Source of the DNA: JBARCX01 sp049794535
GTDB lineage: Bacteria > Pseudomonadota > Gammaproteobacteria > Xanthomonadales > Rhodanobacteraceae
Length of the DNA: 17,020 nucleotides
Direction: 5' to 3'
Assembly: GCA_049794535.1 (NCBI GenBank)
Contig: JBARCX010000396.1
Coordinates: 1-17,020, forward strand
The notes beneath the pieces were generated by a model, which searched no databases, was not told where the DNA came from, and was given only the letters and a program-made list of their open reading frames with translations. Positions 1 to 5,591 of the stretch are shown one piece after another. Position 1 is the first letter of the stretch. Each line of letters opens with the position of its first letter. The translations under genes were made by a program, and so were the position numbers.

Positions 1-25
1 GTGCAGAAAAGTCCGGAGAGCTCAT
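1..25 (-). CDS. start of an unidentified leftward gene (partial)
   Basis: An ATG on the minus strand at 25-23 overlaps the TGA stop of the preceding gene in an ATGA junction, the same coupling used by its upstream neighbours. Only eight codons (MSSPDFSA) are visible before the window ends, so nothing can be said about function. The call rests on the junction alone. Confidence 0.4.
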
Positions 26-324
26 GCGCTGATTGCCTTCAGCTGCAGACCCAGCCATGCGTCGATGGCTGCCGCCGCCGCTGGCGTGATGTCGATCGCC
101 ACCGGCCCGATAAACAGGGCATGCAGGCCATCGGTGATGCGGCCAGTCATGACCTGCGAGGCGTCGACGCTGTTGATATACGGCTCGACCTGGTTGCTTC
201 GGCTCAGGCTGGCATTGATCTGCTGGCGGCGGTCGGTGCGTAGCTCGATGTCCGCGCCGGTTGGCGTAGCCGACTCGATCGACAGGATGTGCTGGCCGTT
301 GAGGGTGGTTTCGCGGGCGCTCAT
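22..324 (-). CDS. hypothetical phage protein, leftward early operon
   Basis: A 100-residue acidic to neutral protein that I do not recognise. No membrane segment, cysteine cluster or clear HTH is visible. The N-terminal half looks beta-rich (QHILSIESATPTGADIELRTD) and the C-terminal part helical and Ala-rich. Its ATG overlaps the stop of the upstream gene as ATGA at 321-324, so it is translationally coupled within the leftward operon starting at 1294. Genes in the matching arm of lambdoid phages often encode recombination or host-takeover functions, but this sequence does not identify one. Confidence 0.7.
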   Translation of the reverse strand: MSARETTLNGQHILSIESATPTGADIELRTDRRQQINASLSRSNQVEPYINSVDASQVMTGRITDGLHALFIGPVAIDITPAAAAAIDAWLGLQLKAISA

Positions 325-791
325 GACGCGCTCCCGACATTGGCTCCGAACGCTTTTGCGAGGGATTCCTGCAGGTCACTAGCGCCGGGCGTCATAAGAC
401 TTGCGCCGTGCTTTATCGCTGCATGCCAGTGCGCGAGTGCCGCACCACTGGAAATGGTGTGATGCAATGCCTTGTGAGTATCACCTTCGATATGCGATCG
501 CAGTGCCTTACCGGCGAGATAGCCAACGAGCCAGAACCAGTCCGCAGGCTCTTTGGCTCGATCGTGCACAGTTCCCCAGCGCTGAACCTGATGCGCCGCT
601 TCCGCACGAACTGCAGGAAGGAATTCGTCGGTCTGTGGATTGTTGATCAGAGCATGAAGGGCATCGCGCTCGGCGATTAGCTCGGCCACGGCGGCGCGGG
701 CTTTGACGGCATCCGAATGGACGCCCTCCATGCCTTCAAGAAAAGCAATCGCACGGTCCAAGGCGGCCAGCACACCCACCGGCCCGCTCAT
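321..791 (-). CDS. hypothetical phage protein, leftward early operon
   Basis: The 156-residue protein is read from the ATG at 791, chosen because it forms an ATGA overlap with the upstream stop (788-790). The longer reading from 917 would overlap that gene by 130 bases, with an atypical Arg/Gly-rich leader. Residues 1-55 are helical and probably coiled. Residues 60-135 are rich in His and Trp (AHQVQRWG, HDRAKEPADWFWLVGYLAGKA, HHTISSGAALAHWHAAIKHG). From memory, similar His/Trp-rich blocks occur in small phage proteins of Burkholderia and related hosts, without an assigned activity. The paired His and Asp residues could bind metal, but that is inference. Confidence 0.75.
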   Translation of the reverse strand: MSGPVGVLAALDRAIAFLEGMEGVHSDAVKARAAVAELIAERDALHALINNPQTDEFLPAVRAEAAHQVQRWGTVHDRAKEPADWFWLVGYLAGKALRSHIEGDTHKALHHTISSGAALAHWHAAIKHGASLMTPGASDLQESLAKAFGANVGSAS

Positions 792-1090
792 GCCAGCCAT
801 CCACGGCGAATAGCCATCAGCGCCAGCCCGATCAACAGCAAGGCCGTCCACAACGTGGCGCCCAGCGCCAGTAACCACAGAGGCACAGGTTTCGCCTCGT
901 CCTCGCACTCGGCGCAACCCGAGGCGTCGTGCTCGCGAATGCGGGCCAGCAACGCATCTACCTGCAACGCCGCCGCGGTACGCTCGAAGCGCTCGCGCTC
1001 GGCGTCCAGTCCGCGCTGTTCCATCCTGTAGCGTGCAATGGCGCGCTGGGCAAGCGTCGAGCCGATGTGGGAAGTGAGGCGAGCGTTCAT
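788..1090 (-). CDS. small protein with coiled coil and C-terminal membrane anchor
   Basis: A 100-residue protein. Residues 15-55 are charged and helical (RYRMEQRGLDAERERFERT), consistent with a coiled coil. Two cysteines follow in a CAEC motif. Residues about 70-92 form one hydrophobic span (PLWLLALGATLWTALLLIGLA) followed by Arg-Arg. This predicts a tail-anchored inner-membrane protein with its bulk in the cytoplasm. It starts four bases after the stop of the first operon gene and overlaps the next by ATGA. Membrane proteins in this arm of lambdoid phages are sometimes superinfection-exclusion factors, but nothing here proves that role. Confidence 0.7.
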   Translation of the reverse strand: MNARLTSHIGSTLAQRAIARYRMEQRGLDAERERFERTAAALQVDALLARIREHDASGCAECEDEAKPVPLWLLALGATLWTALLLIGLALMAIRRGWLA

Positions 1091-1093
1091 CGC

Positions 1094-1294
1094 TCAGCCC
1101 TTCCGCGCGGCGAGGCAGTGAGCAGCGCCTTCGGTGAGTGCTTCAGCGTATTCGATCGCCTGCTCAGGGCTCATCAACAGATCGGAGGCGTAGACGCCGT
1201 TGACCATGCGCCCACTGGTTACGCCGTCGCGGTTGGCCCTGACGTCGATCGTCATGCCGTCGATCTGGATGGATGCGGACTGCCAGATTTCCAT
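1094..1294 (-). CDS. first gene of the leftward operon, hypothetical
   Basis: A 66-residue unrecognised protein (begins MEIWQSASIQIDG). The ATG at 1294 is preferred over the in-frame ATG at 1342 for two reasons. It has a good ribosome binding site on the minus strand (AGGAG about six bases upstream). The 1342 codon also lies inside the operator region, at or upstream of the predicted start of transcription. The first half looks like beta strands, and the second half contains an amphipathic helix (SPEQAIEYAEALTEG). By position it is the first product made from the PL-like promoter, where lambda has N. It lacks the Arg-rich N-terminus of an N-type antiterminator, so I do not call it N. Confidence 0.7.
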   Translation of the reverse strand: MEIWQSASIQIDGMTIDVRANRDGVTSGRMVNGVYASDLLMSPEQAIEYAEALTEGAAHCLAARKG

Positions 1295-1329
1295 GGACTT
1301 CTCCTGTGCCGTGGTTTCGGCCTGGAGAC

Positions 1330-1359
1330 AGTAAATCATCATTGACTATTCGAAGTCAA
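1330..1359 (-). promoter_or_regulatory. PL-like leftward promoter
   Basis: On the minus strand a TTGACT -35 box (1359-1354) is followed, after 18 bp, by TTTACT (1335-1330; 4 of 6 bases of TATAAT). The block from AGTCAAT to TTTACTG is almost identical to the rightward control region at 2116-2134, with one mismatch in 18 bases. Transcription would start near 1323 and give a short leader with a ribosome binding site before the ATG at 1294. Both boxes lie inside operators, so repressor binding would block the promoter. The -10 is weak by consensus. Confidence 0.55.
1331..1346. promoter_or_regulatory. operator OL1-like
   Basis: The dyad GTAAATcatcATTGAC fits the consensus GT(A/C)AA(T/C)-N4-(A/G)TT(T/G)AC shared by five sites in the window. 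It is the outer left site, closest to the leftward operon. Its centre (1338.5) is 24 bp from that of the next site. The left half also holds the likely -10 element of the leftward promoter. Confidence 0.75.
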
Positions 1360-1370
1360 CAACAATTTAC
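1355..1370. promoter_or_regulatory. operator OL2-like
   Basis: The dyad GTCAACaacaATTTAC fits the shared operator consensus, with its centre at 1362.5. It contains the -35 box of the leftward promoter. No third site is found 24 bp further on either side (around 1314.5 or 1386.5), so this region has two operators where the right region has three. Confidence 0.75.
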
Positions 1371-1390
1371 CTATTGTTTTCAGCATCCAC

Positions 1391-1413
1391 AAAAAACCCC
1401 GCCGGAGCGGGGT
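1391..1413 (-). terminator. rho-independent terminator of the repressor transcript
   Basis: On the minus strand, CCCCGC, a four-base loop and GCGGGG form a perfect 6-bp GC stem, followed by six T residues. It lies 18 bases after the stop of the small gene at 1432 and before the leftward promoter. It would end repressor-operon transcription before the leftward operon. Confidence 0.85.
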
Positions 1414-1431
1414 AGGTGACGGAGTGTCGAG

Positions 1432-1623
1432 CTATGGTATTTGGCGCGAAGCCAACCGTCTCCGCTCCAATGGTCGCAGCCTCGGCTCCGGTTCTTGACG
1501 CTCTGGCACCGGTTTTTTGACGGCCGTTCCGCCTACTAAGCGCAGATCAGGCTTTGCGTCGAATTCGTCGGGCCACGACTCCCTTATCAGTGCCTTTGCT
1601 TGGCACACCAGCAGTTCGTTCAC
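1432..1623 (-). CDS. small gene overlapping the repressor 3' end, hypothetical
   Basis: A 63-residue product read from a GTG at 1623. A GGGGG run about seven bases upstream on the minus strand serves as ribosome binding site. It overlaps the last 77 bases of the repressor gene in another frame and stops just before the terminator at 1391-1413, which supports a real gene. The N-terminus (VNELLVCQAKALIRESWPDEF) looks like an amphipathic helix. The C-terminus is rich in Arg, Glu and Pro. I do not recognise a family. By position it matches genes co-expressed with cI in lysogens, such as rex of lambda, but it has no resemblance to Rex. Confidence 0.45.
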   Translation of the reverse strand: MNELLVCQAKALIRESWPDEFDAKPDLRLVGGTAVKKPVPERQEPEPRLRPLERRRLASRQIP

Positions 1624-2080
1624 TTGTCGCCCCCTGTGGCGTAAGAGTGTCAGACAGGCCTGCACCGAACAGCTCGGCCTCCGACACTCCAGCCTTCCGT
1701 AGCGCAAGTTTTTCATACACCAGCACGAACCGAGCCACGTCCTCTTCGTGATAGGTACGGCCCTTGAGGCTGTACATATCCGTCAGCGCTTTGTGTGTGG
1801 CTTCGACTATCTCCGTGTCCAGTCGCATGGGTTGCGATCCCTCATCAGACAACGATCCTTCGTGCTTAGGACCGGTGCCCGATACCAGCCAACGCGGGCT
1901 CACTCTGAAGTATCGCGCCCAGCCTTCCAGGTACTCACCGTTGGGCATACGGTTCTTTCCGCTTTCGAGCTGAGACACGTATTGCTTGGTCGTGCCTACG
2001 ATGGCTCCGAACTCAGGCTGATTCATGCCGGCAGCGGTCCGCAGTTCTTTCAATCTGTCTCCAATCATGTCAACAAGCAT
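1547..2080 (-). CDS. cI: CI-like phage repressor without peptidase domain
   Basis: A protein of 177 residues from the ATG at 2080, or 173 from the ATG at 2068. Residues 8-70 form an XRE/Cro-CI HTH domain, with the helix-turn-helix around NQPEFGAIVGTTKQYVSQLESG (20-41) and a following YFRVSPRWLVSG that packs the domain. The rest is short and helical. It lacks the Ser-Lys S24 peptidase found in RecA-cleavable lambda repressors, so prophage induction probably works another way. It is divergent from the Cro-like gene across three operators, and the operator nearest to it overlaps its start codon. No ribosome binding site precedes either start. The predicted transcript start is only about five bases upstream of 2080, so the message may be nearly leaderless, as lambda cI is from PRM. 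Confidence 0.85.
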   Translation of the reverse strand: MLVDMIGDRLKELRTAAGMNQPEFGAIVGTTKQYVSQLESGKNRMPNGEYLEGWARYFRVSPRWLVSGTGPKHEGSLSDEGSQPMRLDTEIVEATHKALTDMYSLKGRTYHEEDVARFVLVYEKLALRKAGVSEAELFGAGLSDTLTPQGATSERTAGVPSKGTDKGVVARRIRRKA

Positions 2081-2084
2081 TGAC
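2069..2084. promoter_or_regulatory. operator OR3-like
   Basis: The dyad GTCAACaagcATTGAC fits the shared consensus, with its centre at 2076.5. It overlaps the repressor start codon at 2078-2080. Binding here would shut down repressor synthesis, as Cro or excess CI does at OR3 of lambda. Confidence 0.7.
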
Positions 2085-2091
2085 TGAAACG

Positions 2092-2121
2092 CGTAAATAG
2101 CGGTTGACGACAGATAGTCAA
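2092..2121 (-). promoter_or_regulatory. PRM-like repressor promoter
   Basis: On the minus strand TTGACT (2121-2116) is followed by TATTTAC (2099-2093), a poor -10 match at 16-18 bp spacing. A weak -10 would fit a maintenance promoter that depends on repressor bound at the middle operator. Transcription would start near 2085, only a few bases before the repressor ATG. Confidence 0.4.
2093..2108. promoter_or_regulatory. operator OR2-like
   Basis: The dyad GTAAATagcgGTTGAC, centred at 2100.5, is 24 bp from each neighbouring operator. It lies in the middle of the divergent promoter region and covers both the rightward -35 box and the leftward -10 region. Confidence 0.75.
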
Positions 2122-2133
2122 TAATGATTTACT
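2104..2133 (+). promoter_or_regulatory. PR-like rightward early promoter
   Basis: TTGACG (2104-2109) and TTTACT (2128-2133) are spaced 18 bp apart, the same arrangement as in the leftward promoter. Transcription would start at about 2140, the first base of the cro-like ATG, implying a leaderless message. No ribosome binding site is seen upstream of that ATG. Both boxes lie within operators. Confidence 0.5.
2117..2132. promoter_or_regulatory. operator OR1-like
   Basis: The dyad GTCAATaatgATTTAC, centred at 2124.5, is the site nearest the cro-like gene. It covers the rightward -10 region. Its flank is nearly identical to that of the OL1-like site read on the opposite strand. Confidence 0.75.
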
Positions 2134-2139
2134 GCGGTC

Positions 2140-2343
2140 ATGAATATCACGAAGCGTCAGATCAAAGAGTCCCTTGGCCTGGCCACTGATGTTGAGGTGG
2201 CGGCGTTCTTCGGAACATCCAAACAAGCGGTTGGAGCATGGGGTGACGAGGACGCTATTCCCGAAGGCCGACAGTGGCAGGCGATTGCGCTTCGTCCCGA
2301 CATCTTCGGCCCCGCCCCAGCCAAGCAAGGGGAGGCCGCCTGA
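2140..2343 (+). CDS. cro: Cro-like repressor
   Basis: A 67-residue protein with one small HTH. Residues about 16-36 (DVEVAAFFGTSKQAVGAWG) are a typical Cro/CI recognition unit, and the following DAIPEGRQWQAIALRPDIF matches the end of the domain in Cro and YdaS-type proteins. It is the first rightward gene, divergent from the repressor across shared operators, as cro is in lambda. It would bind those operators and push the switch towards lytic growth. The ATG lies at the predicted transcript start with no ribosome binding site. A YdaS toxin-antitoxin role is less likely because no toxin partner is adjacent. Confidence 0.85.
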   Translation: MNITKRQIKESLGLATDVEVAAFFGTSKQAVGAWGDEDAIPEGRQWQAIALRPDIFGPAPAKQGEAA

Positions 2344-2392
2344 CATGGTGTTGCCGCACATCCAGCTTGCTGCGCGAAGTGTTTCGTTTTTT

Positions 2393-2418
2393 CGGGCCGG
2401 GTTCATGCCCCTTTTTTT
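2393..2418 (+). terminator. tR1-like terminator candidate
   Basis: GGGC (2394-2397) and GCCC (2407-2410) can pair around a nine-base loop, followed by CTTTTTTT. The stem is short, so this may be a weak terminator. It lies between the cro-like gene and the CII-position gene, where lambda has tR1. Confidence 0.4.
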
Positions 2419-2462
2419 ACGCCTAAATCGACCTTCCACGCTCTTCCATTCGGTGGAAACAC

Positions 2463-2873
2463 ATGTCTGATGCCCTCGACCTGCGCGTGAAACGCCCGTT
2501 GCGATCCATTCCGGAGCCGGAGTGGAATTGGCCGTCTGAGGCTGCTGTCTTCGCATCCATGATTGCGCTTAGCGGCCTGCAGGAAAAAGCGGTAGCCATC
2601 GAAGCGGAGATTGATCCGAGCACTCTCGCCAAGGTGAAGCAGGGTACTGCGCGGCCCTCAGAAGAGCACATCGACCGGATGATGGACGCGACTGGCAGCG
2701 AAGCCTGGCTTTACTACTGGGTGCTGCGACGCGGCTATGACCCTCGCAGCCTGCGCCGGTTTGAATCCGACCTTGAGAAACAGAACCGGGAGCTGATCGA
2801 GCGGCTCGCACAGATCCAGGCCGAGCGTGAAGTAGAGCTGCGCCTGTTCCGCCAACTGAGGCCGAACGCATGA
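2463..2873 (+). CDS. CII-position HTH regulator with coiled coil
   Basis: A 136-residue protein. Residues about 25-65 hold a probable HTH (AVFASMIALSGLQEKAVAIEAEIDPSTLAKVKQG), residues 66-95 a helical connector, and residues 97-130 a charged coiled coil (FESDLEKQNRELIERLAQIQAERE) for oligomerisation. An HTH followed by an oligomerising helix, just downstream of cro, is the arrangement of CII in lambda, so a lysis-lysogeny role is likely. I see no convincing similarity to CII itself and no clear TTGC-N6-TTGC activator site upstream of the repressor. The start has GGTGG seven bases upstream. Its stop overlaps the next start as ATGA. Confidence 0.7.
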   Translation: MSDALDLRVKRPLRSIPEPEWNWPSEAAVFASMIALSGLQEKAVAIEAEIDPSTLAKVKQGTARPSEEHIDRMMDATGSEAWLYYWVLRRGYDPRSLRRFESDLEKQNRELIERLAQIQAEREVELRLFRQLRPNA

Positions 2874-3067
2874 CTCAGATATCCGACCATGGCGAGCTCG
2901 ACTTCCTCACGCCAAAGCTCACCGACGACGACAAGGCTGCGGCCAAGAACCTGATGGATGCCATTCGGGAGCGCCGCAAGCAAATCAATGCGCAGGACCG
3001 TGACCGCGAGATCCATGCGAACGAACGGGCCATTACTGACTTCCATTTTTCGAGGTTCATGCCGTGA
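2870..3067 (+). CDS. hypothetical small phage protein
   Basis: A 65-residue charged protein that I do not recognise. The centre (KLTDDDKAAAKNLMDAIRERRKQINAQDRDREIHANERA) is predicted helical, with alternating acidic and basic residues. There is no membrane segment or metal site. It is coupled to the upstream regulator by an ATGA overlap, and its stop overlaps the GTG of the following ORF. Confidence 0.65.
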   Translation: MTQISDHGELDFLTPKLTDDDKAAAKNLMDAIRERRKQINAQDRDREIHANERAITDFHFSRFMP

Positions 3068-3207
3068 AAGGCCTTCCCCAGTGGATCGTCTACACGGCCG
3101 CGCGCGTTGACGGCCAGCTCTGGCACGTCCTACCCACCCGTGCGCTGCAGCGGGCGTTCGTTCGCCAGCACGGCGGCGTGAAGTATCAGCTGGTGCGATC
3201 GCACTGA
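3064..3207 (+). CDS. hypothetical 47-residue protein, GTG start
   Basis: The GTG at 3064 overlaps the preceding stop in a GTGA junction, as several other genes here do. The product (begins MKGLPQWIVYTAARVDGQLWH) ends at 3207, where another ATGA junction follows. Small proteins of this kind (IVYTA...GQLWHVLPTRALQRAF) look structured rather than random. I do not know the family, and no promoter is present between it and its neighbours. Confidence 0.5.
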   Translation: MKGLPQWIVYTAARVDGQLWHVLPTRALQRAFVRQHGGVKYQLVRSH

Positions 3208-3296
3208 TGAGCGCCCAACAATTGAAACACCAAGTAACGCCATGTAACACCAGTAACGCCACATGTAACGAGGTGAAACGTGGCTGCAGGAATTGA
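3207..3296 (+). CDS. short ORF across the upstream origin repeats
   Basis: A 29-codon frame starting in an ATGA junction at 3207 and ending inside the replication initiator gene. It is largely made of translated repeats (HQVTPCNTSNATCN). It may be a coupling ORF that carries ribosomes to the GTG at 3280, or a decayed copy of the repeat-bearing linker of the initiator. I give it low weight as a protein. Confidence 0.25.
   Translation: MSAQQLKHQVTPCNTSNATCNEVKRGCRN
3232..3277 (+). repeat. GTAAC iteron cluster A, upstream of the initiator gene
   Basis: GTAAC occurs at 3234, 3244, 3253 and 3265, followed by a related GAAACG at about 3273. The repeats are spaced 9-12 bp, roughly one helical turn. 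The segment AACGCCATGTAACACCAGT (3236-3254) recurs with one change at 3654-3672. Such repeats around an O-type gene are typical initiator binding sites. Confidence 0.6.
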
Positions 3297-4305
3297 CTGG
3301 TTTCGTTGGCACCACGGGACCGTTACCGATCCGAAATTCGGTCTGATTGCGCGGCGATCTGGTGCATCGATACCCGACGTGGTGGCGATCTGGGCTGCGC
3401 TCCTGGAGGAGGGCTCGCAGTCGTCGCCGCGGGGGTCCATCGCCTCGTTCGATGCCGAAGCTTTTGATGTTCTCTTCAACTTTCCCGAACCCCGGACAGC
3501 CAGTGTTCTTGAGGCTTTGCGGGATCGTGGCCTGGTGAAAGGCCTGCAATTGTCCGCCTGGGAAAAACGTCAACCGAAGCGTGAACGCGAGGGCGATGAC
3601 AGCACCGAACGTGTGCGAAAACATCGAGCTGGAAAGAAGGGCGTGAGTAGTGGAACGCCATGTAACGCCAGTGAAACGCAAGAAACGCCTAGAGTAGAGA
3701 AGAGTAGAGAAGAGTCTTTAAAAGCTTCTCTCTCTCATAGCGCGGGCGAAGGCGACTGCGGGCTGCTGGTGACCGACGGCGATGGCAATCCATCCGCTCC
3801 ACCGGACCCAGCTCAAGCGCTTGGCGTTGGCGTGCCGGCAGCCAAGCGGCTGCGCTTGATCGGCATCCGCGTCACCGCACTCGACCCGACGCTGCTGGCG
3901 CTGTGCGCCGAGAAGTTCACGGTCGAGGACATGGCGCTTTTGGCGTCTGAGCTGGTACTGCGCAAGGTCCACCTGTTCGGCGATCCGGACGTGCATCCCG
4001 AGCTGCCCGAGCTGCTGGCCAGCGCCGCCACGCAGCAGCAGATGCTGCTGACCCCTGCGCAGTACGCGTCGATCCAGGTGGCCGCTGCGGATATCGGCAT
4101 CAACTATCTCGCCACGGCACTGCGCCGCCGCCGGCAAGACGCCATCGACAAGCAATCACCCAGCCGGCCAGCCGCCAAGAACGGCGCGCGCAGGCCATCC
4201 GCTACTGACAATTTCGAGGGAACCACCTATGTCGGCACAGCCATCGACAAACTCCCACCTGAAATCCGAGCTGGATTCGAACCCCGCCAAGCCAGTACCG
4301 GCTGA
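3280..4305 (+). CDS. phage replication initiator (lambda O-like role)
   Basis: A 341-residue protein. The GTG start is chosen for its GAGGTG ribosome binding site and because the family begins with this motif (GIDWFRWHHGTVTDPKFGLIA). Residues 1-105 form a winged-helix DNA-binding domain, ending in WEKRQPKRERE. Residues 105-165 are a low-complexity linker (STERVRKHRAG, GTPCNASETQETP, VEKSREES) encoded by the second repeat cluster. Residues 170-341 are an Ala/Leu-rich helical domain, likely to contact the helicase loader. Phage replisome organisers with this layout bind origin repeats inside their own gene and recruit host DnaB through a DnaC/P-like partner, here the next gene. The 3' end overlaps that gene by 77 bases. 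Confidence 0.85.
   Translation: MAAGIDWFRWHHGTVTDPKFGLIARRSGASIPDVVAIWAALLEEGSQSSPRGSIASFDAEAFDVLFNFPEPRTASVLEALRDRGLVKGLQLSAWEKRQPKREREGDDSTERVRKHRAGKKGVSSGTPCNASETQETPRVEKSREESLKASLSHSAGEGDCGLLVTDGDGNPSAPPDPAQALGVGVPAAKRLRLIGIRVTALDPTLLALCAEKFTVEDMALLASELVLRKVHLFGDPDVHPELPELLASAATQQQMLLTPAQYASIQVAAADIGINYLATALRRRRQDAIDKQSPSRPAAKNGARRPSATDNFEGTTYVGTAIDKLPPEIRAGFEPRQASTG
3652..3690 (+). repeat. iteron cluster B inside the initiator gene
   Basis: Four related units, GAACG, GTAACG, GAAACG and GAAACG, lie about 10 bp apart. The segment AACGCCATGTAACGCCAGT at 3654-3672 matches cluster A in 18 of 19 positions. It lies in the linker-coding part of the gene, where lambda O carries its origin. Confidence 0.55.
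3691..3715 (+). repeat. 10-bp tandem repeat next to the origin repeats
   Basis: AGAGTAGAGA occurs twice in exact tandem (3691-3700, 3701-3710), followed by a half copy. An AT-rich, pyrimidine-rich stretch (CTTTAAAAGCTTCTCTCT, around 3716-3733) comes next and could be a strand-opening element. The repeat encodes part of VEKSREES in the initiator. Confidence 0.6.
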
Positions 4306-5077
4306 CGAACCAGCTGGGGCAGTGATGGCGGAACTGAGCTGCCCAACGCACGGCAAGTATCAGGCGTGGCGACCGGCCGGCGTCGTGGTGTCATTCCCGA
4401 TCAAGGACTGCCCGCAATGCCTGGATGACGACATTGCCCAGAAGACGGCAGCGCGCCGGCAGCAGGACGCGCAGCGCATGCGCAGCAAGAAGCTGACCGA
4501 GATACAGGGTCTTGCCGGCATCCCGCTGCGCTTCCAGCCCAAGACCATCGACAGCTATCGCGCCACGACCGAGAACCAGCGCATCGCCCAGACGATCTGC
4601 CGCCGGTACGCCGAGAGCTGGCCGGAGCAGTACCGCAAAGGGGGCTCGTTGGTGCTGACTGGACTGCCAGGCACCGGCAAGACTCATCTGGCCTGCGCGA
4701 TCGCCAACACGATCATGCCCGACCACATGGCAACGGTTTCATTCGGCGCGGTGAGCACGATCATCCGCAGCGTGCGCAGCACCTACGGCGGCAAGGGAAG
4801 TGAAACGCAGGCGCTGAGCGAGCTGCTCAAGCCGGACCTGCTGATCATGGACGAGATCGGCGCAGAGGGCGGCAGCGACCACGACACCAAACTGCTGTTC
4901 GAGATCATCAACAAGCGCTACGAGAACCTGCGCCCCACGATCCTGATCAGCAACCTCAATGCCGAGGCCTTGGAGAAACATCTCGGCCAGCGCGTGATGG
5001 ACCGCTTCCGCGAGTGCGGCATGGTGGTGGCGTTCGACTGGGCCAGCTTCCGCGGCCAGCAGCAGGATCTCGTATGA
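4229..5077 (+). CDS. DnaC-like AAA+ helicase loader
   Basis: A 282-residue protein. A zinc ribbon is probable from Cys38, His41, Cys61 and Cys64 (CPTH...CPQC). The AAA+ core has Walker A GLPGTGKT at 145-152, Walker B LLIMDEIG at 204-211, a sensor-1 Asn at 242 (ILISNLN) and an arginine-finger region RVMDRFR at 255-261. This matches the IstB/DnaC family. It would bring the host replicative helicase DnaB to the origin bound by the upstream initiator. The ATG at 4229 has GAGG at 4216-4219 and lies within the end of the initiator gene. The stop overlaps the next start by ATGA. Confidence 0.92.
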   Translation: MSAQPSTNSHLKSELDSNPAKPVPADEPAGAVMAELSCPTHGKYQAWRPAGVVVSFPIKDCPQCLDDDIAQKTAARRQQDAQRMRSKKLTEIQGLAGIPLRFQPKTIDSYRATTENQRIAQTICRRYAESWPEQYRKGGSLVLTGLPGTGKTHLACAIANTIMPDHMATVSFGAVSTIIRSVRSTYGGKGSETQALSELLKPDLLIMDEIGAEGGSDHDTKLLFEIINKRYENLRPTILISNLNAEALEKHLGQRVMDRFRECGMVVAFDWASFRGQQQDLV

Positions 5078-5349
5078 GCGACATCCACGTTCTCAGCGAT
5101 TGGGCGAAGCGCCTCATCTGCCCGAAATGCGAATGGCATTGCAGCGAGTTTGATAGCCATTTCATCGACTGCTGTCCGAAGTGTGGCGAGCACAGGAGCC
5201 GCACCAGCTTCTTCGAGAAATGGAGGATCGAGACCATGCGAGTGGTATCTGTGCCGCTGGGCAAGCACTGGTGGAACGGTCGCGATACTTTTTGGCAGGC
5301 TCGCCGCGATGATGGCAATCATCTCAGGTTGCCCGAGGTGATGGGATGA
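5074..5349 (+). CDS. small zinc-ribbon protein
   Basis: A 91-residue protein from the ATG at 5074, which overlaps the loader stop. Two CxxC pairs (ICPKCEWHC and CCPKCGEH, residues about 16-40) form a probable zinc ribbon. The rest (FFEKWRIETMRVVSVPLGKHWW) has no known domain. It may bind DNA or a replication partner. Coupling to the loader gene suggests an early-replication accessory role, which is inference. Confidence 0.7.
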   Translation: MSDIHVLSDWAKRLICPKCEWHCSEFDSHFIDCCPKCGEHRSRTSFFEKWRIETMRVVSVPLGKHWWNGRDTFWQARRDDGNHLRLPEVMG

Positions 5350-5591
5350 GCGCGCATCGTCCCCATTCACAGCACCGCATCGTCGGCGCTCTCCTGCTGG
5401 CACCCATGAGCCGCACGCAACTTGCCGCTTGCCTCTCGCTGCATTACGGAACCGTGCACGACTCGATGCAGGCATTGGTGATCCGCAGGAAGGTGAGGGC
5501 GCTCCCGAGCACTGGCCGATCATCTCACTACGGGCCGCCCGTTACGGTGTTCGAGCTTGCCCCAGGAATGGTGGTCGCTGATGGCCCGTAG
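5346..5591 (+). CDS. small winged-helix protein
   Basis: An 81-residue protein. Residues 8-55 (HRIVGALLLAPMSRTQLAACLSLHYGTVHDSMQALVIRRKV) read as an HTH followed by a wing, like MarR/ArsR-type recognition units that sort by 'one locus, many regulators'. It starts in an ATGA overlap with the zinc-ribbon gene. It probably binds DNA, but its target is unknown. It is very small, so it may work as a dimer or as an adaptor. Confidence 0.65.
   Translation: MSAHRPHSQHRIVGALLLAPMSRTQLAACLSLHYGTVHDSMQALVIRRKVRALPSTGRSSHYGPPVTVFELAPGMVVADGP

Noticed and set aside
929..1345. A 138-codon open frame on the plus strand
   Set aside because: It runs opposite two coupled minus-strand genes and across the leftward promoter and operator. 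Its sequence shows no domain.
1361..1378. A separate palindrome AACAAT-N6-ATTGTT
   Set aside because: It overlaps the OL2-like site and is not repeated in the right control region, so it is likely chance next to a true operator.
2140..2343. The Cro-like protein as YdaS antitoxin of a toxin-antitoxin pair
   Set aside because: No adjacent toxin gene is seen, and the protein shares operators with a divergent repressor as Cro does.
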